Assembly: GCA_945878925.1 (NCBI GenBank)
Contig: CAMDXE010000005.1
Span: forward strand, 1 to 44,232
Length of the DNA stretch: 44,232 bases
Source: Chitinophaga pinensis
Lineage (GTDB): Bacteria > Bacteroidota > Bacteroidia > NS11-12g > UBA9320
Direction: 5' to 3'
Position numbers and translations under genes: made by a program. Position 1 is the first letter of the stretch. Every line of letters begins with the position of its first letter. The notes below the pieces were generated by a model. The model made no database searches. It was not told the origin of the DNA and worked only from the letters and a program-made list of their open reading frames with translations. This document shows, piece after piece, positions 1-6,887 of this stretch.

Positions 1-19
1 TAAGCAAATATCAAAAGAA

Positions 20-295
20 ATGAATTTCGAAGATTTGGCTACAAAATTTGACCTGACAGAAATGGAAAAAAGAATCTTTACAAGGTTAAAAGATATACTT
101 AATGGCAAATCGGATGCAAAAGAATTCTATTCTCCTAAAGAATTTGGCAAAATAACCGGATTAAAATATTCAACGATAGCCTACAAGTGCCTTGTTGGGA
201 AATTAAAAGCAAGACAAGATGCCCCTGGATGTTCCTGGCAAATTTATGCTTCTGAAATAGAACGGTTAAAAGATGAAGCAATTCAAAACTTTTAA
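20..295 (+). CDS. Excisionase-like helix-turn-helix protein
   Basis: A small protein (91 codons from the first ATG) with a C-terminal MerR/excisionase-type winged helix: the stretch reading YSPKEFGKITGLKYSTIAY, then a basic segment and SWQIYASEIERL, is the usual pattern of the HTH_17 DNA-binding fold. Such proteins in Bacteroidota are usually encoded on integrated elements and act as recombination directionality factors or small regulators; that role is inferred here. The frame is open upstream of the ATG to the window edge, so the true start could lie outside. It ends 94 bp before a tRNA-Arg that looks like an integration site, which supports a mobile-element origin. Confidence 0.6.
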   Translation: MNFEDLATKFDLTEMEKRIFTRLKDILNGKSDAKEFYSPKEFGKITGLKYSTIAYKCLVGKLKARQDAPGCSWQIYASEIERLKDEAIQNF

Positions 296-359
296 AAGGG
301 AAATCCCCAAAAACTTTGATAGATAATTTCCCTAAATTTCCCTTTCTTTGTACTTACTA

Positions 360-384
360 TTTTCAGAATATAAACCTCTGAAAA
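360..384. repeat. Perfect hairpin just upstream of tRNA-Arg
   Basis: TTTTCAGA (360-367) and TCTGAAAA (377-384) are perfect 8-bp inverted arms around a 9-nt loop, six bases before the tRNA. No T-run follows on the plus strand, so it is not a classic terminator for the HTH gene. The preceding 60 bp also hold two ATTTCCCT copies complementary to AAGGGAAAT near 296-304. They could be protein-binding sites of the integrated element. Confidence 0.4.
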
Positions 385-389
385 TCAAT

Positions 390-464
390 GGCCCCGTAGT
401 TCAATGGATAGAATAGTTGTTTCCTAAACAATTGATGTGAGTTCGATTCTCGCCGAGGCTACCA
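390..464 (+). tRNA. tRNA-Arg (anticodon CCT)
   Basis: A cloverleaf can be drawn by eye: acceptor GGCCCCG (390-396), D stem GTTC/GAAT, anticodon stem GTTGT/ACAAT with loop TTCCTAA (CCT at 423-425), T arm with loop TTCGATT, and an encoded CCA (462-464). The acceptor has one C:A mismatch (C5 against A68). The displaced 3' half at 678-721 carries CGGGGCT, which would pair perfectly. The gene may therefore be a chimera in which an integrating element supplied the 3' half. The anticodon stem, however, pairs only within this copy. Confidence 0.88.
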
Positions 465-504
465 GTATTTTAGAAGGATTTATTAATTTTTCTTTTTAAG
501 AAAC

Positions 505-591
505 CTCACAAAAAATCTCACAATTTTTGGGATAGAAAATTAACTTCACAAAAAACGAGATTATGACTCTGGTCTCACAAATATCTCACAA
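505..591 (+). repeat. Paired CTCACAA direct repeats (integrase arm-site-like)
   Basis: CTCACAA occurs at 505-511, 517-523, 574-580 and 585-591, with a degenerate copy (CTTCACAA) at 544-551. The pairs are spaced 12 and 11 bp, about one helical turn, as arm-type binding sites of tyrosine recombinases often are. They lie between the intact tRNA-Arg and the tRNA 3' remnant, where an attachment-site arm is expected. No integrase gene remains between the two. Confidence 0.5.
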
Positions 592-677
592 ATTGAATTT
601 TAGAGTGTTTTAAAAATAATTTAATTGTATTGATTTTAAGATAGATACAAAAAAGTTATTAAGGATAAAATAAAGAC

Positions 678-721
678 TTCCTAAACTTTAGATATGGGTT
701 CGATTCCCGTCGGGGCTACCA
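678..721 (+). pseudogene. tRNA-Arg 3' half (att-site remnant)
   Basis: Starting at the shared core TTCCTAAAC (678-686, same as 421-429), the sequence continues as a tRNA 3' half: the 3' anticodon strand ACTTT, a T arm with TTCGATT, acceptor CGGGGCT, discriminator A and CCA. There is no matching 5' half; the bases before the core do not pair with ACTTT. This is the usual mark left when an element integrates into the 3' part of a tRNA gene. Confidence 0.75.
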
Positions 722-722
722 C

Positions 723-752
723 AAACCCACTTCAATGGAGGAGGGTTTTTTT
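723..752 (+). terminator. Rho-independent terminator after the tRNA remnant
   Basis: AAACCC (723-728) pairs with GGGTTT (743-748), extended by CTTC/GAGG inside one mismatch around loop AATG. A run of seven T follows (746-752). It probably terminated the original tRNA-Arg transcript. Confidence 0.7.
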
Positions 753-1049
753 ATGGTCTTCCGATCTTCAGCATTAGCCACAGATTGAAGTCATGCACTC
801 CTTCTTGTTTAATTTGGGTCAATTTCAGAAAATTATCTTATCCTTTGATTTATAATAGTTTTCAAATATATTTGAATATAAATAGGCGAAACTTGATAGT
901 GCATATCTACCCATTATGAGGCATTTTACATGACGACGTAGTGGACTCTGACAGACTCGAGAATCGCCAAGAATTTTCATTGACAACACATCGTGACAGC
1001 AATTTTCGACAGTGTACAAATTTAAACTTACAAATAACTTAAAATCAAA

Positions 1050-1829
1050 ATGAAATCAATTAAGCAATTTTCGTTCATCAGCTTGGCAATCATGTTCGTT
1101 CTGACTTCCTGCACTATGGAAAAACGCGTTTATAGGTCTGGTTACCACATCGAGTGGCTAAACGGTAAACATAATCGCAACAAAAATGAATTGGCGAGCA
1201 AGGACAATATAAAAAAATCAATCGAGAATAAAACCGAGATAGGCTATCAAACAGAGCAACCAAATATCAACAGTAACACAACAATTGAAACGGAGACTGT
1301 TTCAACTGACAATTCAATAATATTCGTAACTCCAAAGCCAATTTCCTTACCTCAAAAAGAAATTTATACTACTACAAAATTAAATCCCCGTCATATTAGT
1401 TCCAATGAAGATTGTGATATTTTGACACTTAAAAATGGAGAAGAATTAAAAGTAAAGGTGCTGGAAATTGGGCAATCTGAAATAAAATATAAGAAATGTG
1501 ATAATCAAAATGGTCCGACTATTTCTATTAGAAAATCAAAAGTATTTAGCATTAAATATCCCAATGGCTCCAAAGACATTATTACTACAAATAGTTCATC
1601 AATTATTCCAACAAGTACATCTGGAGACAGAAGCTTAATAGTGGCAGTTTTGCTTTGGTTCTTTTTAGGGCTTATTGGAATTCACCGTTTTTATTTAGGG
1701 CATATTAGTATGGGAGTTTTATATTTACTTACAGGAGGATTGTGCGGAATCGGTTGGCTAATAGATGGTATCTTATTTTTGACTGGTGGACTGAAACCAA
1801 AGAACGGAAATTATACGGATAATTTTTAA
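1050..1829 (+). CDS. TM2-domain lipoprotein
   Basis: 259 residues. A signal peptide ends in a lipobox (VLTSC, Cys21), so the mature protein should be a lipoprotein. A polar, low-complexity middle (residues 22-110) is followed by a short beta-rich part with CDILTLKNGEELKVKVLEIG, resembling conserved N-terminal segments of other Bacteroidota TM2 proteins. The C-terminus (about 192-250) is a TM2 domain: two hydrophobic helices with the GIHRFYLGH and GGLCGIGWLIDG motifs. TM2 domains are widespread with no agreed biochemical role. The next gene starts 3 bp downstream on GTG, so the two are probably co-transcribed. Confidence 0.8.
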   Translation: MKSIKQFSFISLAIMFVLTSCTMEKRVYRSGYHIEWLNGKHNRNKNELASKDNIKKSIENKTEIGYQTEQPNINSNTTIETETVSTDNSIIFVTPKPISLPQKEIYTTTKLNPRHISSNEDCDILTLKNGEELKVKVLEIGQSEIKYKKCDNQNGPTISIRKSKVFSIKYPNGSKDIITTNSSSIIPTSTSGDRSLIVAVLLWFFLGLIGIHRFYLGHISMGVLYLLTGGLCGIGWLIDGILFLTGGLKPKNGNYTDNF

Positions 1830-1832
1830 CAA

Positions 1833-2135
1833 GTGATTTCAAAAAAAATATTCCTTATTTTATATGTCATCGTGTTATTATTGATTCCATTGGTGTTGCT
1901 AATTTTAGGCGCAGACTTTTTTGACAACGGACAATCTGTTTGTTTATCTGTGTTACTGTTTGACACAAAGTGCTACGGCTGTGGAATGACAAGGGCTATA
2001 CAGCATCTCATTCATCTTGACTTTGGAACAGCAATCACTTTGAATAAAATATCAATTATAGTTTTGCCTCTCTTGACAATTGTGTGGTTTGTTGAAGTGA
2101 GACGGACATACAGAAAAATTAAAAACGCCCTATAA
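1833..2135 (+). CDS. DUF2752 membrane protein
   Basis: 100 residues with two long hydrophobic helices (about 7-27 and 70-88) and the diagnostic DUF2752 motif KCYGCGMTRA (Cys47, Cys50) between them. The function of the family is unknown; the CxxC pair could bind metal or be redox active. The start is GTG, 3 bp after the preceding stop, which suggests translational coupling. TM2 and DUF2752 genes are often found together in Bacteroidota, so the pairing looks meaningful rather than accidental. Confidence 0.75.
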   Translation: MISKKIFLILYVIVLLLIPLVLLILGADFFDNGQSVCLSVLLFDTKCYGCGMTRAIQHLIHLDFGTAITLNKISIIVLPLLTIVWFVEVRRTYRKIKNAL

Positions 2136-2518
2136 CACGGGCATAGCGTTAGTGGGCTGACGGTGCGAATAGAAACATTTGAGCAATTAATAAACGTTAG
2201 GTATCTTGACAGATTGGTGCTCCGAAAGCCCCGTCTTCGGGTAGCTGCAAAACGTTACTATCAACCCTAAGCGACCTGCAGCCTTACATCAACGTACATT
2301 AAAAAACCAAAGGCAACCAAACATTTTAGCACATTTGGTTTTGCCACACCAACTTGACCAATGAAGTTTATAAATTAAGAAACGAAACAAATCCAATAAA
2401 ATTAGCAATGTAGTTGGTAAAACTTTCGAGAAAATACAATTCCAAAATAGAGCTATAGGCGAAAAAGGAAGTAGAACCCTTGCCGCCTAAAATTATCATT
2501 TCAGAGCATTTGTGTAAA
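2136..2518. other. Hairpin-rich, cassette-like intergenic DNA
   Basis: A 383-bp spacer with several inverted and direct repeats but no gene. AACGC...GCGTT with nested CCC/GGG overlaps the DUF2752 stop (about 2124-2150). AAACGTTA-n-TATC occurs twice about 60 bp apart (about 2192 and 2249); the first contains GTTAGGT, which fits the GTTRRRY core of integron attC sites. CCCCG-TCTT-CGGG forms a small hairpin (about 2229-2240). GGCAA-CCAAA (2312-2321) pairs with TTTGG-tt-TTGCC (2334-2345). A canonical partner RYYYAAC was not found. Confidence 0.4.
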
Positions 2519-3577
2519 ATGGAAACGAAACAATTAAAAATCAATAATGCGGAATTTGAACATATTTTAATCCTCATTCAAGAGGCAAAATACCGCGTGT
2601 ATGCTAAAGCAAATACTGAATTAGTTTTATTATATTTTAATGTAGGTAAGATAGTTTCAGAAAAAGTAAATGTTGGCAATTGGGGCGAAAATACAGTTCA
2701 GGAATTAGCTGATTTTATCGCTTCAAAACAACCTGGGCTTTCAGGTTTTAACCGAAGGGGCTTGTATAGGATGAAACAATTTTATGAAACTTATTCAAGT
2801 CCTCAAATTGTGTCATCGGTGATGACACAATTGCAATTAACTGAAAATGAAGCTAATAATTTTGTGTCATCTGCAATGACACAAATTAACTGGACACTAC
2901 ATTTGGTATTACTTTCGAAAGTAAAAAAGATAGAGGAGCTATTTTTTTACATAGAGAAAGTCATAAGCGAAAAACTTACCGTTAAACAACTGGAAAGAAC
3001 TATAAATACAGGTACTTACGAAAGAACGCTATTAGGTAACCAAATTGTGCCGCTACCTGTGGCACAATTATCTCAAAATATTTTCAAAGATCCATACATT
3101 TTTGAATTTCTCAACTTACTGGATGGGCACTCTGAAAAAGACTTTGAAATGGCTATTATACTCAACCTTCAAAAATTCATTTTGGAGGTAGGCAAAGGAT
3201 TTACTTATATGGGTAATCAGTTTCGCTTGCAGGTTGGAAATAAAGATTATTACACTGACTTGTTGTTTTATCACAGAGATTTACAATGCCTTGTTTTGTT
3301 TGAATTGAAAATTCAGGAGTTTGAACCTGAGTTTTTAGGAAAGCTCAACTTTTATCTGGAGGCATTGGACAGGAACGTGAAACGCCATAATGAAAATCTG
3401 AGCATAGGTATATTGCTATGTAAAGGAAAAGATACAGAAGTGGTCGAATATGCAATGGCGCGAAACACAAGCCCTGCAATAATTGCCGAATACGAAACCA
3501 AATTGATTGACAAAAAATTATTGGCTGATAAACTGCACCAATTAGCCGAAATATTAAACAAAGACATTGAATTATGA
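2519..3577 (+). CDS. DUF1016 (YhcG-type) PDDEXK nuclease-domain protein
   Basis: 352 residues from the ATG at 2519; an upstream in-frame TTG (2480) is possible but less likely. The N-terminal part (about 10-90: YFNVGKIVSEK, NWGENTVQELAD, GFNRRGLYRMKQFY) is the YhcG_N region. The C-terminal part is a PDDEXK fold with Asp247 (YTDLLFYH) and Glu262-x-Lys264 (FELK), followed by GKLNFYLEALD. Family members often sit beside restriction-modification genes, and here an ATGA overlap leads into a possible R-M stub. Three perfect DNA palindromes lie inside the frame. Relative to E. coli YhcG as I recall it, the peptides they encode (residues about 96-105, 115-122, 175-184) look like insertions. The biological role is unproven. 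Confidence 0.85.
   Translation: METKQLKINNAEFEHILILIQEAKYRVYAKANTELVLLYFNVGKIVSEKVNVGNWGENTVQELADFIASKQPGLSGFNRRGLYRMKQFYETYSSPQIVSSVMTQLQLTENEANNFVSSAMTQINWTLHLVLLSKVKKIEELFFYIEKVISEKLTVKQLERTINTGTYERTLLGNQIVPLPVAQLSQNIFKDPYIFEFLNLLDGHSEKDFEMAIILNLQKFILEVGKGFTYMGNQFRLQVGNKDYYTDLLFYHRDLQCLVLFELKIQEFEPEFLGKLNFYLEALDRNVKRHNENLSIGILLCKGKDTEVVEYAMARNTSPAIIAEYETKLIDKKLLADKLHQLAEILNKDIEL
2806..2832. repeat. In-frame palindrome 1 of the DUF1016 gene
   Basis: AATTGTGTCATC (2806-2817) and GATGACACAATT (2821-2832) are perfect 12-bp arms with a 3-nt loop. The encoded peptide is about QIVSSVMTQL. The TTGTGTCAT half is shared with palindrome 2. Confidence 0.9.
2861..2885. repeat. In-frame palindrome 2 of the DUF1016 gene
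   Basis: TTTGTGTCAT (2861-2870) and ATGACACAAA (2876-2885) are perfect 10-bp arms with a 5-nt loop. The encoded peptide is about FVSSAMTQI, clearly similar to that of palindrome 1. Confidence 0.9.
3043..3069. repeat. In-frame palindrome 3 of the DUF1016 gene
   Basis: AATTGTGCC (3043-3051) and GGCACAATT (3061-3069) are perfect 9-bp arms with a 9-nt loop. The encoded peptide is about QIVPLPVAQL, again I-V-(S/P)-x-(V/A)-x-(T/A)-Q. It lies some 170 bp from palindrome 2. Confidence 0.9.
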
Positions 3578-3675
3578 CAGAAATTGAAATAAAAAATAAT
3601 CTCGAATGCCCATATAATAGAACTGAATGGAAAGGCTTTTTGCAAACAGTCGTGCTTTTAATCCCTTTTTTTTAA
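3574..3675 (+). pseudogene. 33-codon stub resembling the N-terminus of a type IIG-like R-M enzyme
   Basis: An ATG overlaps the DUF1016 stop (ATGA at 3574-3577) and opens a frame that starts MTEIEIKNNLECPYNRTEWK, then GFLQTV, and ends after a hydrophobic tail. The pattern PYNRTEWKGFL resembles the N-termini of Eco57I-type methylase/restriction proteins, which fits the usual company of DUF1016 genes; this is recognition by eye, not an alignment. The stub breaks off in a short direct repeat (GCTTTTAATCCCTT at 3654-3667 and GCTTTTTTAATCCCTT at 3677-3692), which may be the deletion joint. Confidence 0.4.
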
Positions 3676-3699
3676 AGCTTTTTTAATCCCTTCCTATTT

Positions 3700-4362
3700 A
3701 TGCAAAATAAAATACCAAGTCAAATGCATCCATCCATTTTAACCCACTTATCCAGTTCGCTTGGACGGAGGGATGAGGGGCCAAATATTGAATTAGCCGC
3801 CCGTCTTGTGGCCAATAACGATCAGGAGGCCATCAAATGTATGGTAGACAACTTATGGACTCGCACCTATCAAAACAATTGTATAAAGGTAATTTATGAA
3901 ATTGGCGAAATCAAACCTTCTCTCATTGTTGCTTATACCAACGAATTCATAAACTTATTGGATAGCCCAAATAACCGTATGGTTTGGGGGGCCATGTCGG
4001 CTCTCAATCGGCTAACGTTGTTAAATCCTCATCCCATTTATTTGTCCATTGTTAAATTGTGCCAAACAGCCGATAAGGGTACTGTAATCACTCGCGACCA
4101 AACAGTGGCTATATTAACAAAACTATGCACTTTTGAGGCCTATAAAGACGCGGCTTTTTCACTACTCATCGAGCAAATGTTGAACTGCGCGGCTAATCAA
4201 TTGCCTATGTATGCCGAAAATGCATTGCCTATAGTGGCGCTTGAAAATAAAGAGGTGTTTTGTTCTGCTCTAATGTCGCGATTGGGCGATATGGATAAAC
4301 CAACCAAAATAAAAAGGGTTGAAAATGTATTGAAGCGTTTGAATAAGCTACCTCAAAAATAA
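3700..4362 (+). CDS. HEAT-repeat-like alpha-helical protein
   Basis: 220 residues, no signal peptide and no membrane segment. The sequence is a series of amphipathic helices (EAIKCMVDNLW, CIKVIYEIGEI, RMVWGAMSALNRLTLLNP, QTVAILTKLCT) typical of HEAT/ARM-type solenoids, probably a protein-binding scaffold. No catalytic motif is seen. It is the first backbone gene after the accessory junction and converges with the wbqC-like gene, overlapping it by 10 bp. Confidence 0.6.
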   Translation: MQNKIPSQMHPSILTHLSSSLGRRDEGPNIELAARLVANNDQEAIKCMVDNLWTRTYQNNCIKVIYEIGEIKPSLIVAYTNEFINLLDSPNNRMVWGAMSALNRLTLLNPHPIYLSIVKLCQTADKGTVITRDQTVAILTKLCTFEAYKDAAFSLLIEQMLNCAANQLPMYAENALPIVALENKEVFCSALMSRLGDMDKPTKIKRVENVLKRLNKLPQK

Positions 4363-4922
4363 TCTTTGGCCATTGGCCCTTCGTTAAAGATGAGATCGAG
4401 GATGCTCAAATTGGCAATAAAGCCGCTTTTTTCAATAAAAACTTGATTGTACGTTTCCGAATTTATTGTAAATTGAGTTTGGTTGGTTTGGCATTTGTTA
4501 AAATTTAGGCTTAAATCGTCCGGCTGTTTTATGCACTTTAAACAACTTTTAAGAGCTTCCAAATTCCAATCGGCCAGTAAAAAATAATGATTTTTGAATA
4601 GGGATTCAAAATGGTGCGCATAATATTCGAAAAATGGCGCTTTATTATAAGCCGTCTCAATGCTTCGCCAATGCTTAATGTTCCAGGGTTGAGCGTAATC
4701 TAATTGGACATCACACATCGCTGAATGACAGCTGGCATGAACCAATGGAAGACTTAGGCGTTGCAATCCATTGGGACCGGCGATTGTAAATCGGCTTCGG
4801 TTGCTTTGTTTTTCAAACTTTTCGCCCAAGGTGAATTGGGCATTATCGGCCTCTGTAAAGGCCCTTAAAAAGCTAAGGGACGGCAAACAATACAGTGGAA
4901 ATGCGTTTAATTGGCTTTCCAT
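4353..4922 (-). CDS. WbqC family protein
   Basis: 189 residues matching the WbqC-like family: an LPSLSFLRAF start, FEKQSNRSRFTIAGPNGLQRLSLPLVH, the core WNIKHWRSIETAYNKAPFFEYY and a conserved hydrophobic C-terminus. Members occur in surface-polysaccharide loci and in many Bacteroidota core genomes; no reaction is firmly established. It is the last gene of a four-gene minus-strand operon and overlaps folK by 16 bp, so it is very likely translated from the same mRNA. Confidence 0.8.
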   Translation of the reverse strand: MESQLNAFPLYCLPSLSFLRAFTEADNAQFTLGEKFEKQSNRSRFTIAGPNGLQRLSLPLVHASCHSAMCDVQLDYAQPWNIKHWRSIETAYNKAPFFEYYAHHFESLFKNHYFLLADWNLEALKSCLKCIKQPDDLSLNFNKCQTNQTQFTINSETYNQVFIEKSGFIANLSILDLIFNEGPMAKDYF

Positions 4923-5401
4923 ACGTTTACCTCAAGTTTATCAGAACACATTTCCAGAAGTTCACTTATGTTTTTTTTAAAAACTGGATGTATAAATTGG
5001 GGACAAATTTCATCAAGGGGCCTTAGCACAAAATTGCGCTCGTGCATGAGCGCATGAGGAACGATAAGCATTGGGGTATTAATAATATTGTTTTCATAAA
5101 ATATAATATCAATGTCCAATTCGCGTTCTTGCCAATGAGCTCTTGATTTTCGTCCTACTTTTATTTCCAAATTTTTAAGCTTTTCTAATATGGCATTGGG
5201 GGCTTGATTGCAATTGAAAAGGACGGCCATATTCAAAAATTTTGCCTGATCGGTATTGCCCCAAGCCTTGGTTTCATAAATTTTCGATTGGAGGGCAGGT
5301 TTTCCAAATTCTAATTCCAATCCCTCAATGCCTTTTGACAGATTGGCAAATCGATCACCCATATTAGATCCCAGATGCAAAATGAGACGATTGGTGTTCA
5401 C
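4907..5401 (-). CDS. folK: 2-amino-4-hydroxy-6-hydroxymethyldihydropteridine diphosphokinase
   Basis: 164 residues, the usual length for HPPK, the enzyme that transfers pyrophosphate from ATP to hydroxymethyldihydropterin in folate synthesis. Signature motifs are present: LHLGSNMGDR at the N-terminus, FLNMAVLF, the family signature RELDIDIIFY around residue 94, and PHALMHERNFVLRPL. It begins 10 bp after gtrA ends and overlaps wbqC at its own 3' end, so it sits inside the ldc-gtrA-folK-wbqC operon. Confidence 0.95.
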   Translation of the reverse strand: MNTNRLILHLGSNMGDRFANLSKGIEGLELEFGKPALQSKIYETKAWGNTDQAKFLNMAVLFNCNQAPNAILEKLKNLEIKVGRKSRAHWQERELDIDIIFYENNIINTPMLIVPHALMHERNFVLRPLDEICPQFIHPVFKKNISELLEMCSDKLEVNVWKAN

Positions 5402-5411
5402 CCTTAATAAA

Positions 5412-5906
5412 TTAGGAAACTGAAGATATTTTATTACGAAACTTGGCTATTAACGAGATGTTTGAATTAAAAACCCAAAGTTTTTGACCTAAAAAATTAA
5501 CAACAACACTCAATCCCGTTGCGAATAAAAAGGCTGAATCTTTTATTTTAACCATTGGCACCAATTCATCGGGCCAGGTTAATGCCCATTTATTACCCAA
5601 AATATTGATAACAAACGAAATGGCATAAAGTGCAAAAAATCGCACCAAACGTCGGTTGTTTCGGTCATTTTGTTTCCAAGTAAAGCGCTTGTTCATATAG
5701 TATGTGTAAAATGAACCGCACATAAACCCAATGGCTTTGGCCACATCCGCGCTGTTAAAATTTAAGAAATAATGTTTAAAATTGGCTTCGTTGGCACATC
5801 CAGGGCACAACAAATCGAGCACGTTATTATACACCACAAAATCGATGGCCACTGCCGAACAGCCAATCACAAAAAATACAGCAAATTGTTTTAATGCTTT
5901 TTTCAA
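5412..5906 (-). CDS. GtrA family membrane protein
   Basis: 164 residues with four predicted hydrophobic helices (near 8-28, 51-70, 90-108 and 125-148) and the GtrA hallmarks FVIGCSAVAIDFVVYN, AKAIGFMCGSFYTYYMNKRFTW and LSVVVNFLGQKLWVF. GtrA-like proteins are thought to flip or position polyprenyl-linked sugars for polysaccharide or lipid glycosylation. It begins 3 bp after the peptidase S66 gene and lies upstream of folK in the same direction, so it is operonic. Confidence 0.85.
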   Translation of the reverse strand: MKKALKQFAVFFVIGCSAVAIDFVVYNNVLDLLCPGCANEANFKHYFLNFNSADVAKAIGFMCGSFYTYYMNKRFTWKQNDRNNRRLVRFFALYAISFVINILGNKWALTWPDELVPMVKIKDSAFLFATGLSVVVNFLGQKLWVFNSNISLIAKFRNKISSVS

Positions 5907-5909
5907 ACT

Positions 5910-6821
5910 CTAGTTTAAAGCACCAAAAGTAAGGCAATTATTTTCAATTTTCACCTCTAACCCAAATATTAAAGGGTGGTTAAGTTTCAAATGACCTGCC
6001 TCAAAACCGAAGTACAGCGGGATGCCTAAATCGCAAGCGTGCTCCTTGATAATTTCTTCGGCCGTTTTGCCAAATGGGGTCCCGCGGTTATGCATATCGC
6101 TCATATGGCCAACGATAATTCCGTTTAAGGCTTTTAGTTTTCCAGCGCGTTTGAGGCATACCATCATGCGATCGATATGATACAAATACTCATCCAGATC
6201 TTCTAAAAACAAGATGGCATTATTGGTGTCGATTTCCGAAACCGAACCCATAGTGGAATACATAACCGACAAATTTCCTCCAACCAATACCCCATTGCAA
6301 GGGCCAGGATCATTAAGCGGATGTTGAGGAAGTTGGTAAACTGGCCATGCGCCTTGCAATACTTCAAACATTTCCTTAAAAGATTGCACGACCTCTGGCG
6401 GGCTCTCTGTTTTTAAAAATGCTGGCATGGCAGCGTGAAGAGTTGCTTGTTTTAAACTGCCGTTAATATGATTATGTATGACCGTAAAATCGCTAAAGCC
6501 AATAAGCCATTTGGGGTTAGTTGAAAATTTAGAAAAATCGATGCCATCTATCATTCTTGCTGTGCCATATCCGCCTCGAGCCGCTATTATGGCCTTTACG
6601 TCAGGCGAATCGAGCCAATATTGAAAATCGGAAGACCGGGTTTGATCGGTTCCAGCAAACTGCCTTTCTTCGTCAAACAGCTGGGGCGAATACACAATTT
6701 CGAATCCAGCTTGTTCGGCAAGGCCCATAAACGGAGCCAACTCTTCTCGGTTGGTTTTGCGTGCTGTGGCCACAATGGCAATTTTATCGCCTTTTGTTAA
6801 AAAAGGAGGGTGGCTAAACAT
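5910..6821 (-). CDS. LD-carboxypeptidase (peptidase family S66)
   Basis: 303 residues, full length for S66. These serine peptidases cut the L-D bond of peptidoglycan tetrapeptides in the cytoplasm (LdcA), or confer microcin C self-immunity (MccF). The triad is visible: Ser110 in IGFSDFT, Glu207 in LFLEDLDEY, and His277 in EAGHLKLNHP. AARGGYGTARMID marks the substrate pocket and the N-terminus PPFLTKGDKIAIVATARK is typical. No signal peptide is seen, consistent with cell-wall recycling. It is the first gene of the operon that continues with gtrA 3 bp downstream. Confidence 0.9.
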   Translation of the reverse strand: MFSHPPFLTKGDKIAIVATARKTNREELAPFMGLAEQAGFEIVYSPQLFDEERQFAGTDQTRSSDFQYWLDSPDVKAIIAARGGYGTARMIDGIDFSKFSTNPKWLIGFSDFTVIHNHINGSLKQATLHAAMPAFLKTESPPEVVQSFKEMFEVLQGAWPVYQLPQHPLNDPGPCNGVLVGGNLSVMYSTMGSVSEIDTNNAILFLEDLDEYLYHIDRMMVCLKRAGKLKALNGIIVGHMSDMHNRGTPFGKTAEEIIKEHACDLGIPLYFGFEAGHLKLNHPLIFGLEVKIENNCLTFGALN

Positions 6822-6887
6822 GCAACAAAAATAAGGGGGAATTTAGGTATACTAAAGTTAAACTTTATCTCCTACGTGTTTAGGCCC

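Larger units (their letters stand above)
464..1049. other. Gene-poor integration-scar region
   Basis: This 585-bp stretch holds the CTCACAA repeats, the tRNA-Arg 3' half and a terminator. Beyond about 760 it holds AT-rich DNA in which I see no convincing gene. A 64-codon minus-strand frame (825-1019) has no recognisable protein features. Confidence 0.6.

Noticed and set aside
505-591. CTCACAA copies as a CRISPR array
   Set aside because: Units are only 7 bp and irregularly spaced; no spacer-repeat structure and no cas genes.
678-721. Second functional tRNA-Arg
   Set aside because: Only the 3' half is present; the bases before the core cannot form the D arm, the 5' acceptor or the anticodon stem.
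825-1019. 64-codon minus-strand frame in the gap before the TM2 gene
   Set aside because: No promoter, no family resemblance and an unstructured composition; it lies in a recombination-scar region.
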